64,000 nucleotides of DNA from Coprinellus micaceus (lineage: Eukaryota; Basidiomycota; Agaricomycetes; Agaricales; Psathyrellaceae). A program made the position numbers and the translations under genes. Location of the stretch: positions 868,001 through 932,000 of the forward strand of contig OX596334.1 of NCBI GenBank assembly GCA_951394405.1. Reading direction: 5' to 3'. Within the stretch, counting starts at the first letter, position 1. Every line of letters starts with the position of its first letter. This document shows positions 1 to 9,600 of the stretch, in pieces. The notes below the pieces were generated by a model that ran no database searches, had not been told where the DNA came from, and saw only the letters and a list, made by a program, of their open reading frames with translations.

Positions 1-114
1 GGCGACATTACTGTTCACTTTTTATCTACTACTGATATGATCGCCGATATATTTACTAAACCTTTACCCAAACCTGCTGTTGAACATCATCATCTTGCTC
101 TTGGACTCGAGTAG
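1..114 (+). pseudogene. Copia copy A: 3' end of pol (RNase H tail)
   Basis: The open frame from base 1 ends at TAG 112-114 and encodes the last 37 residues of a Ty1/copia polyprotein. It includes the family-typical tail GDITVHFLSTTDMIADIFTK and KPLPKPA, nearly identical to the ends of copies B and C in this window. The rest of the element lies before the window, so its intactness cannot be judged. Relative to copies B and C the sequence before the stop reads EHHHLALGLE instead of ERHRLALGLE, so this copy has diverged a little. A polypurine tract and the 3' LTR follow directly. Confidence 0.9.
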
Positions 115-130
115 ATACAGAGACATTACA

Positions 131-141
131 TTGAGGGGGTG
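131..141 (+). other. Polypurine tract of copia copy A
   Basis: TTGAGGGGGTG lies immediately before the 3' LTR. The same purine-rich run precedes the 3' LTR in copies B and C. In copia elements this is the second-strand priming site. Confidence 0.8.
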
Positions 142-523
142 TGTTGGAAGACAATGCTCATGTCAACTCTATCTCTACAAAGAATACCCCTATTTCAAAT
201 GTTTTACTTATCTTCTATTGTTCTACAGAGAACAACAACCGCCTTGTATTATTCCCATTATACTTGCACTTATTGTTCTCTTATCTCCATCTTATCTCCA
301 TTCACTGCTATTGTTCTCTACTTATGGAACATCTATTGTTCTTTCCTATTGTTCCGCATATAGGTTATCTATTGTTCTCCACAGTATATAGTCCACACTG
401 TAAGTGGGTGAGTTCCCATTGAACTCTCCCCACTTACAGGTGCGTATCTTGTATACCCTACTTACTTTCAATCTAACATCAAACTCTCCCCACTTACAGT
501 GGGTCATACTTGCTCGTTTGACA
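142..523 (+). repeat. 3' LTR of copia copy A
   Basis: This 382-bp LTR begins TGTTGGAAGACAATG and ends in ACA (521-523), matching the LTRs of copies B and C. It is more diverged near the end (TGCTCGTTTGACA instead of TGCATCGTTCTACA). The LTR holds several TATTGTTC motifs and two direct copies of CTCTCCCCACTTACAG with an inverted partner. The 5' LTR is outside the window, so no target duplication can be paired. Confidence 0.9.
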
Positions 524-719
524 GGTCCTTGACTGGAAGGTTGTCCGCTGGAAGGTGCTGGGAAACCTCGTTGGGTATATCTAGCTTGAGTGACCTTGCC
601 CAGTTGACAACATGAATCGGTACATCGCTGCGCTTTTTCCCCTGCCCAACCCAATCGGCCTCCACCAAAACACTGTCAACATCTGATAAGTCAATGACAA
701 TTCTTTGTTTCCCCTCCAT
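524..719 (-). CDS. Possible 5' coding exon truncated by copia copy A
   Basis: On the minus strand an ATG (717-719) opens a frame that begins MEGKQRIVIDLSDVDSVLVE and runs about 65 codons without a stop until it meets the LTR end at 523. The composition looks protein-like, with a hydrophobic/acidic alternation IVIDLSDVDSVLVE and a basic patch GQGKKR. I recognise no family. If it is genuine, the copia insertion cut the gene and the remainder is outside the window. It could also be a chance open frame. Confidence 0.25.
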
Positions 720-1004
720 CAATTTAATTTCAAATGTTGTAGGATAGTGGGTGGAGAGTCAGGATGAAGAATAGAAGGTGGGCTAGAGTGGCAAGGACAG
801 GGAGTCGAATAATGGATTAAAAGATAAACCCTACGAGAGTACAGCGATAATCAATGAGCGGGCTCGTGATACGGGGTCCCAAAGCGGGTGCAGTCACCAC
901 GATAGGATTGAAAACAGCGTTTACGCAGTAAAAAGGTGATCGTCGGTCTGTGGGTTCAAACTCGGAGCCTCATTGGTTGGGTCTCAGGATCTGGCAGCTG
1001 CTAC

Positions 1005-1165
1005 ACCACCTGTCCAGATTGTCAACCTAGGTGGTTGGTTGTCCATCTTGGTTTATCTGGATAGTACACCTAACAGAATTGATTTTGGCCCCTAAATCTA
1101 TCCAGATTGCACCAAAGTGGGGCGCCTATTGGCACCCTTTTTATCCGGATTGTTACCTAACTTCT
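1005..1165. repeat. Short interspersed direct repeats (TATCCAGATTGT-ACCTAAC type)
   Basis: Four imperfect copies of a motif like TATCCRGATTGTNACCTAAC occur near 1011, 1049, 1096 and 1141, spaced about 38-47 bp. Such arrays resemble the subterminal repeats of DNA transposons, but no terminal inverted repeat or target duplication was found. No coding potential is evident here. Confidence 0.45.
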
Positions 1166-1187
1166 GGCAGTATATTCTGGGGTCCTG

Positions 1188-1745
1188 TGCTCAGTGGGAC
1201 CATTGCAGTGAGACTTGATGGCACCAAGGTGGCAGTCCCACTGTGTATTGCATCGGAGACTGCAAAGAGCGGTGGCCCCTTCGGTCTGCCTGGCTACATG
1301 TGCTCAAATGGCACGGGAACCAGCACTTATTTCAACAAACTTCGACTTTCTGTCCCCAACTGGATATTGTGATAGGTAGTGTTATGATTTGTTCAACATC
1401 ACAGGTTGTGCTTTCAGTCTTGCAGAGCAGCTGCACTAAGTGGCATGGGCAAAAGTAAGAGAATATATTGAAGAAGGCTACGGAGATTTCAACTCTATGT
1501 ACAGAGGTGCGGTGTCATGGCATACATTGCCAGTATCTTCCCAATCAAGAAAGTGGGCCACCGACCTTGGGTAATGAATGCTGTTGTGACAAATTAGGCA
1601 CGCGCTGCATGTGATAGAACCGGAGGACTTCCGGTATGGCCTCATGGCCATTGCTATCACATTGCAAGTGGGACTATGGCCCACTGTGCATTGTGGTCCC
1701 ACTGATCCACTCCCACCGCCTTTCCCCAGTCCCAGTCCCACTGAT
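1188..1745. repeat. AGTGGGAC/GTCCCACT repeat clusters
   Basis: Motifs CAGTGGGAC and GTCCCACTG recur in both orientations in two clusters (about 1191-1240 and 1668-1745) flanking about 430 bp. The arrangement resembles paired subterminal repeats of a non-autonomous DNA transposon. Element ends were not resolved. The surrounding 1000-2335 holds no gene I can support. Confidence 0.35.
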
Positions 1746-2335
1746 CTTACCTATACTCGTCAATAGGTTTGGGGATCGGCAGCCCCACTGAAATTCACAT
1801 GTACAGGAAAACGGGACCTTCCCAATTTGGTCGAGTGCCTTCTCAAGCCCCTATCTCTTACTTCCCACCTCCGTCTCCTCGATCAATTGAGCATCCCTTG
1901 GGTTGGAGCACAGGTAAATGGGTTATAAGATGAAACTACACCATTGTATGATATGTTAGTACTAGTATTTGTAATTAAGTCGATTTGGTGGGGACAAAGA
2001 GGTCGTGTTTGGCTGGGAGATAGGGCTCTACACCATTTTGCATACAATTTTTCACTGGGCCAAAATATTCACACAATTCCTTCACATTAGGGTACTGGGT
2101 GGTTACCTCTTTCACAATTCCAGTCTCAACTAATACTTCATAGGGCCATGTACCCCACCCCAAGACAACCAGGCCGCTGTCACCTTATCAAGACCAGAAT
2201 TATCCATCTAGGATGCAACGTCTTTCATTTTCTCCTTACAAAGTATTTACAAATCTGTCCCGTTCAAAAGTTAAGAATTGAGGACACCTCTGTCATGTTG
2301 GAGTTTGAAATGGCAGGGGATTGCTGACCCCCAAT

Positions 2336-2887
2336 AGGACCCCCCTATATGCCTAGTTAACCTCGATCTTTATGTGATGAAAATGAAGCCAAAATTGGCC
2401 CCATGTCCGAGTTTTATGCACCAAAAACCAGCGAGATGGTTACTCACCTCCGATATTTTACTTGACGATTTCCAGAGGGGGCTTGAACACCACTGATATT
2501 CATGGACCAAAAGCTGGAGTACCTGGTGGGCTTGAGGAGGGCATGGGTGCTCAAAGACCAGCCAATTGAGCCTTGAAGTGAGTGCCAGCCAGTCAGTAGC
2601 AACTTGGTGGGCCTGTGAACACCCAATCTGCATGCCTCCAGTCACCTTTTCCATCCAAACACTGGTTTTGGAACGCGAGTTCAAGAATTTGGAAGGTTAG
2701 TCTCCCTTCTACCTAAAAAAAATGGGACATACGTCGCCAGCTACCAACAATCCACTATGTGATGAAAGTGGACCAGAATTAGGAGGTCCTGATGCTTATG
2801 TGATGGAAACCCCACAGAGGGCCATGATGAATTTCGACAATTTTGGGACTTTAATATTGGGGTGGACTAGGCGTATAGGGGGGTCCT
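2336..2887. mobile_element. Non-autonomous TIR element with 8-bp TSD (copy 1)
   Basis: The left end starts AGGACCCCCCTATATGCC and the right end is its near-perfect inverse (reverse complement AGGACCCCCCTATACGCC), giving TIRs of roughly 25 bp. Perfect 8-bp direct repeats CCCCCAAT flank it at 2328-2335 and 2888-2895, the hallmark of transposition. The 552-bp interior has no convincing ORF. The same TIR core occurs in the element at 30972-31713. An 8-bp duplication suits hAT or KDZ/Zisupton transposases; the superfamily is inference. Confidence 0.85.
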
Positions 2888-3833
2888 CCCCCAATAGGTT
2901 GGACAACAGCAAGTGGGGTACAGCAACTTTGGAGTGCAAACAAAAAGTAAGAGCAGGACGAAAGGGGCCGAAGGATAGGAGTGTATGGGGCAATGAAGGA
3001 TGGCAATGGAACAGATGAAGGGTAAAAGCAAGGGACAAAGGAGAGTGGGGGGAAGGGAAACAGAGTGGAACAGAAACACACCCTCAGTTTACCCCAACAT
3101 CCAGCTGGGCCCTCAGTGTCCAGGGAGCGGCTGAGAGACTCAGGATCTCACACTCCTTCACCAGCATGGCACTCCCATCTCTGTCTTGGTGTCTGGAGAT
3201 AGTGAGAGGCGGTGGTCTTCAACTATTCAGTGGATAATGGAATTTTGGCAGTGTTCGTTGGGAGAATGACTGGAGACTTAAGGTGGAGGATTGGGAGGAG
3301 GTGAGCATTTCATTGAGCTATGGCAGGTTCACACAGCAGGGCTGGTGTTCTCCCAGTCGAGGGAGCCTTCCCATTTCTGGCAATGATCGGAGGTGGCAAG
3401 TGGGCTAGCGAGGTGGAATGTGTAGCCTCAGAGTATGGAAGGGCCTTGGCTCAACACCTCCATAGGGCGTAGTTGAGGGAATCAACGCTCGATGAAGTGG
3501 GTGCCCAGGTTCAACTAAGCATCAGGGAGTGTTTGGGGCAAGAGCATGGTGAGCAGAGGTTTGATGGTGGAGCAACGAAGGGGAGGCATTGACTGAGGTT
3601 GACGTGGGAGGTGTCGAGACAAGGACAAGCGAGAGAGAAGAGGTGGTTGTGGTTGAGAAAAGCAAGAGGTGTGACTGATTCAGATCATGAAAGAAATGAT
3701 GGGAGGGGAGGGTATTGAGACCCTCCAAAAACCTGATGGCAAACGGCAGGCAGCGCAAGACGGCAAAGACCAAATGCCGCTGATCAGCCACGGCTCACAT
3801 TGGTTGCATCATCACCCTCATTGCAGCCATCCC

Positions 3834-3901
3834 ACTGCTTGGCCACTCGTGTTTGAACACAGCTTCCACTGCTTGTCCACTCATGTTTGAATGCAGCTTC
3901 C
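3834..3901 (+). repeat. Two tandem 34-bp repeats
   Basis: Two adjacent copies of a 34-bp unit starting ACTGCTTG and ending GCAGCTTCC or ACAGCTTCC (3834-3867 and 3868-3901) differ at four positions. It is a simple local duplication in non-coding DNA. Confidence 0.85.
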
Positions 3902-4807
3902 ACTGGGGATGTGCACCAACCATCTGAAATACAATTCGCATTGGTTACCACCAGGAGTTGATGAATGCAACCTCCCCCCTTGCCAAGCCAATATCAAGCC
4001 CATGCTGTTCCTGCTACTGCACAACCTCTCAATTTTCCTTCATCCTCACTGGCTCCTCAGGCCCTGGGTACACCTCTACCTTCTCGTCCTCCTGTAAACA
4101 TTCAAGCTCTTACTAGCCATGGTACGTCCCCACTGGCCTCAAGGCACTTATGCGGCATCATCTTGAACTGATGGCCTTTTGCTGTTGCCAAGCAGCTGCT
4201 GTTTCTTGGAAATTCCCAACTCAGGGTCAACATGCCATCATGCCTTTCCAAGATCTGAATCAGTGACGCCTCTTGGAGAAAAGAGAGAATGGTTGGTGAT
4301 GCCACACTTTGATCTTTGGTCCTTGGTCATCATGTTGGTGTCGGTCTGATCACCTGTCATTCCAGCTTCTCAACAACCGTTCACACTCTTCAAAAGTGAC
4401 AACATTGAAACGGGTCAGTCTCTCAGTCTATCCTGATATGCAAACACAGTACTCCCTGATTCAGATCCTCCTTTTCCTGAGGCTTCATAGTCAGTGCAAA
4501 TCGCCTCGTGGGTGTCCAGCGCTTGACAAGGCTTTTTAAATGGCATTCCCTTTTCACTCATCCCTCACAACCTGACTTTATTTCCCCCATTCGCCCCACA
4601 CCAACTCCCTCCTATATGCTTCCCCTGCTCCTGATCCGCCGCCCTGAAACGATCTGCCCTCAGTGCTCACCCTCACATGCTCGACCCCTGGTCCCCACAA
4701 GGTCCCCATTTGCATCTTGTATTACCTCATATTGTCATTGCCCATGTCTACCAATCACCTGGTATTACTGGCCCCTTCTTGTGGTTTCGGGAGCTGTGAC
4801 TGGCATA

Positions 4808-4860
4808 ATTATCCATAATTCCCAATCAAGCCCCTGTGGGGATTATCCATAATTGTGTTC
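4808..4860. repeat. Paired ATTATCCATAAT motifs
   Basis: The near-palindromic motif ATTATCCATAATT occurs twice about 35 bp apart. The same motif is the subterminal repeat of the old CACTA end at 14774-14907. This suggests a remnant of the same transposon family, but no terminus is visible. Confidence 0.4.
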
Positions 4861-6217
4861 TAGCATTCTGTGGGAATAATCAGGCTCGCTACTGGTGCTG
4901 GTAGCTGGAAAATGCGCAAATAAATAAACGAAAAATTATTACCAAAAAAGGAAGAGAGAGGAAAGAAAGGGGATCCCAGAGCTATGTTCAGAGAATGTCG
5001 GAGTGCCGAACAAGGCCTACAAGCCACACCACCTCTGGGGAGGCGTTTGTTGTAACCCCATCAAGAGTTTTAGAAAGGTTTTCCAGCATCAAGTCCTGGT
5101 TGCCAGCAACATTACTAGCACCAGCACCAGAAAACTCATAAGAAAATCCGATTCAGGAACAAGTTACTTGGCCTGTTCTTGCTTTGATGGAGTGATGTAG
5201 CGGATGGTGAATGCACAGCAGACCCAGGGAGTGGGCTTGGGAGGGTGACCATCAGCAGGGTCCATGGGTGATGCGCACATCACCCACAATGCACTGGGAT
5301 AAGAGTCAGAGATGTCAGTTAGGGTATAAGCAAGGTTGCATGTGGATTGTGGTGTAGAATATGACATCTCTTTCACACAGGTCCATAGACTACTTACAAT
5401 TGACACCTCTGCATGTAGCAAGTGTACTCTGGTGGAATGAGCACATGGAAAAGATGTGGTCAGATTGGTGGACCAGAGAGATGACCCATGAATCCAGCCT
5501 TACTAGGTAGTGTAAGTCCAAAGTGTCTCCCTTGGTGCCCATGACACAACTAGACATCAAATAAGCCCCCAGGTGGTCTGCCCAATGCATGCAAGAGTTC
5601 TGATGGTATTGGGACTTTGGATGCACAACAAGCCAAAATAACTGCTGGGAGCAGGCCTGCAGTGCTAAATATCCAATGCAGACTGGTATATCTGGATGGA
5701 CACTGTTGGACAGGAGAGAATATATTGGTGAAGGGAGGGGTACTGGGAAACCTAATTTCCCCAGGACTACCAGCAATTTTCTGAGTCCAGCTCCAGGCAA
5801 TGTTGTATTTGTAGTACAGTAATACACCGGCCCGTGATACACCATGGGTCACTGATACAGCGCGCTTTGGGGCGTTTTTCTCGATAACCGGAAGACCCAT
5901 GGCTCCGATTATTTTTGTGAGGGTGGAAATATGTTCTGTCTATTATATTTACAGGCTATCGTGTTTTCTTCTTAACTCATTGAAATTCCAGAAATCGAAC
6001 TCGGTCGGTGGGACACCATTTTGATGGCACCAATTTAGCCCTTGTTTGGGCTCCAACGCTCGCGAGGCATACTCTTCCACTGCAAAAACTACCGTGCATG
6101 ACTGAAAGCAATGTCTTTTGTTGCTTTAACACGTTTAAGAGGGCGGAATGTGAGTGTGTCGCTGACGGATGAGGTGAACATACCGCCGTGAAACACCCAG
6201 TTGTCACGCGGTGTCAC

Positions 6218-6599
6218 TGTAGAACGATGCAAGTATGACCCACTGTAAGTGGGGAGAGTTCGATGTTAGATTGAAAGTAAATAGGGTATACAAGATACAC
6301 ACCTGTAAGTGGGGAGAGTTCAATGGGGACTCACCCACTTACAGTGTGGACTATATACTGTGGAGAACAATAGATAACCTATATGCGGAACAATAGGAAA
6401 GAACAATAGACGTTCCATAAGTAGAGAACAATAGCAGTGAATGGAGATAAGGTGGAGATAAGAGAACAATAAGTGCGAGTATAATGGGAATAATACAAGG
6501 TGGTTGTTGTTCTCTGTAGAACAATAGAAGATAAGTAAAACGTTCGAAATAGAGGTATTCTTGTAGAGATAGAGTTGACATGAGCATTGTCTTCCAACA
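6218..6599 (-). repeat. 3' LTR of copia copy B
   Basis: The LTR is 382 bp long and, on the element strand, starts TGTTGGAAGACA and ends TTCTACA. On that strand the U3 part carries six TATTGTTC motifs plus a TATTATTC variant. Two CTCTCCCCACTTACAG repeats lie further 3', with an inverted CTGTAAGTGGG before them. Confidence 0.96.
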
Positions 6600-6610
6600 C
6601 ACCCCCTCAA
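6600..6610 (-). other. Polypurine tract of copia copy B
   Basis: On the element strand TTGAGGGGGTG directly precedes the 3' LTR, as in copies A and C. Confidence 0.8.
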
Positions 6611-6626
6611 TGTAATGTCTCTGTAT

Positions 6627-9600
6627 TTACTCGAGTCCAAGAGCAAGTCGATGACGTTCAATGGCAGGTTTGGGTAAAGGTTTAGTAAATATATCGGCGA
6701 TCATATCGGTAGTAGATAAAAAGTGAACAGTAATGTCACCTCGCTTGATAGCATCCCGAATCCAATGCATCTTTATATCGATGTGCTTCATTCGGCTATG
6801 GAGTTCTGGGCTCCGGAGAACCTTGAGTGCGGATTGGTTGTCGACCATGAGTGGTGAGGGAGTAGAGACGTCGTGACCAAGTTCCTTCAGGAGTGTGCGC
6901 ATCCAGATGATGTCCCTTCCAGCGCTCGACGCAGAGACGTACTCTGCCTCTGTTGAGGAGTCTGCCACCGTCGATTGCTTCTTTGCCGACCAACTAACTG
7001 CTCCTGATCCCATTTTAATGACAAATCCAGATGTGGATCGTCGCGTGTCAAGGCACCCAGCATGATCTGCATCGCTGTATGCTTGAAAGAGTTCCGAAGA
7101 CATCTTGCTACCATTGTTACGATAGGTGAGCTTCAGATCTTTGGATCCCTTGAGGTAACGGAATAGGTGTTTGACTGCTTTCCAATGCATAGGTCCGGGG
7201 TTGGAGTTGTATTGGGCTAGTTTGGCAACAGCGTAGGCGATGTCAGGGCGTGTCGCAATCATAAGGTATATCAGGGCGCCGATGGCATTCATGTATGGGA
7301 CGTTCTTCATCATCTCGTCGTCAGCCTTGTTTGGAATGTACTTGGTGAGAGTAGCACCGCTTCCTGGATCCATTGGAGTTCCTACTGGGTAGCAGTCCTC
7401 CATCTTGAATCGCGCAAGCATGTCGAGGATGTATTGAGTCTGGGATAGGCGCATGACTCGGTTCTCGCGGTCGTAGTCAACCTTGATTCCAAGCAGGTAC
7501 GAGGTGGGTCCGAGATCCTTGATCTTGAAGACCTTGGCAAGGGAGTCCTTGAGCCATTGGATCTTCTCCTGGCTTTTCGAGGTTATGGTGATGTCGTCAA
7601 CGAAGACTGGTACAACAATGCGGGTCCCATCCATCTCCCAGACATAGATAGCCGGGTCAGATTTTATTTGGGTGAATCCGATTGCTTCAAGCTCTGATGC
7701 TAGCTTTTGGTACCATAGTCGTCCGCTCTGTTTCAAGCCATATAAACCCTTCTTCAGCCGGCACACCCATCTCCGTCCCTTTGCGTCTGGATTCTTGATC
7801 TCAAACCCTGGCGCTTGCTCCATGTAGACTTCGTATTGCTCCTCGATTGTTCCGTTGAGGTAGGCATTGTCGACGTCAATGGTCTCGATGAAGTGTCCTT
7901 CCATGGCGGCTTGGGCGAAGATTGCGCGAATTGATGTGAGACGAGATGCAGGTGCCCATGTCTGATCGTAGTCTACTCCAGGCATTTGGGAGTATCCCTT
8001 GGCAACAAGTCGAGCCTTGTAGCGGTCAATTGTGCCATCTGCCTTTCGTTTGATGAGGAAGACCCATCGTGATCCGACAACCTTTCGTCCCTCTGGTAGT
8101 TCGACTAGTTCCCAAGTGCCATTGGTGGTTAGAGCGTCAATCTCAACCTGTGCTGCGGTCTGCCAGTGTTCGCCATCTGGTCCTGCGAAGGCTTCCCAGT
8201 GTGTCCGAGGCGCATCTCCTGGACGGCGTGTAGCCGCTCCTAGTGCTTTATCCTGTGCCATGTAGAATGCCATTTCCATGCCTTGGTCAAGAGTCAGGGT
8301 CTCTTCCAGGGGGACGTGGTATAGACTGATGAGAGAATCAAGTATACTGGTGGCACGTAGTGCATCTTCCATGTCTACAGGTTCGTCGTCAAGATCAAAG
8401 TCCTCAGCTGCAATGGGTTGTACAGGTTCGTCGTCTTCATCGTCGTCTTCATCCTCATCCTCATCCTCTGTTTCGGGTAGCTGATTGTTTCTCTGTGCAC
8501 CCCCTCGATCTGCTACCTGTTCACCCCCTTCACGCCTGGCCACTGGAATTGTACCGCGTCTCCCTTTTCCACTCGCGAGTTGGTAGTCCTTGACGGTCGT
8601 TGCCGTTTTCCGTATGGGCCGGGAGCTTTGTGCTACTAGCGGTGGAGCTTTCGGAACTTTCGCCTTGCGAGGGATTGATTCGCGAGGGGGAGGGGGAGGT
8701 GGCCGGGTGCGTTTCTGGGCAGGTGCTGGAGGTGCGACTGGTGCTGGAGGTGCGACTGGTGCTGGAGGAGGTAGTTTTGGGAACATGGGTCCATCCTCAG
8801 CTGGTGCAGGGAGCCCTGGGAACAAGGCAGGTATTGGTAGCAGCTGTTTCGTTGAGGGAGTAGATGAGGGATCCCGTTTCGTAGGAGTAGGTGGAATTGA
8901 CGGATGGACAGACGGTTGCTGTGTGGCTGGTGTCTTAGGCTCAGTTTTAGGAGGTCGCTCGGGAGTCCGAGGTGCTGCTTGGTCTCCATCGTCATCATTG
9001 TCGCTCTCGTCTGATCCATCATCTGGATGGTCATGGGGAGGCGGTGGTGGCGCGATGGGAGCATGAGGTGGTGCAAGAGGTGGATTCTCCGGTTCGAGAT
9101 TGGCGTCTGGCCAGATGTCCCTAATGCCTATAGGCGTGTATGCCTGTTCGTTCCCTACGGTCGAGAGACCAGGGAAGGTGCCTTCAGCGAAGATAACATC
9201 CCGGGATATGGTGATCTTCTTCGTTACTGGATTGTAGCATTTCCAGCCTTTGTAGCCTGGTTCAAAGCCGATAAAGACACAAGGCTCCGTGTGTGACTGG
9301 AGGTTCTTGCGGTCCTTGCGCGATACATGAACGTATACGCGGCAGCCAAATACTCGGTGCATGGACAGATCGGGCTTTGCTTTATGCCAGACTTCATAGG
9401 AGGTAGTATTCGATAATGTGGAGGATGGGGTCGCATTCAGGATGTCTGTGTAATAGAGTACAGCTGCACCCCAGAACATCATGGGAAGGCGTGCTTGGTT
9501 GAGCATGGCAATGACCCCTTCAGTCAGTGTGCGATTGAGTCGTTCGCTGACACCGTTCTGTTGAGGTGTGGCTTTAACTGTGTGTTGCCGTGCGATACCA

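Larger units (their letters stand above)
2896..6212. other. CpG-poor stretch without a supported gene
   Basis: This region contains only short frames broken by stops on both strands. The longest, on the minus strand at 5390-5900 in overlapping frames, shows no recognisable motif. CpG is scarce while TpG and CpA are common, as in old methylated repeats. About 35 bp near 5815-5850 (minus strand TGTATCACGGGCCGGTGTAT) matches 12668-12697 on the other side of copia copy B, so both flanks hold pieces of one older repeat. Confidence 0.5.

Noticed and set aside
900..985. tRNA-like B-box (GGTTCAAACTC near 953)
   Set aside because: No matching A-box or cloverleaf with acceptor pairing could be folded around it.
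8032..9296. Several antisense open frames over copia B linker (for example 158 codons at 8590-9066)
   Set aside because: They are mirror frames of the repetitive Pro/Asp-rich linker of the gag-pol coding strand, and parallel frames recur in copy C. No independent motif.
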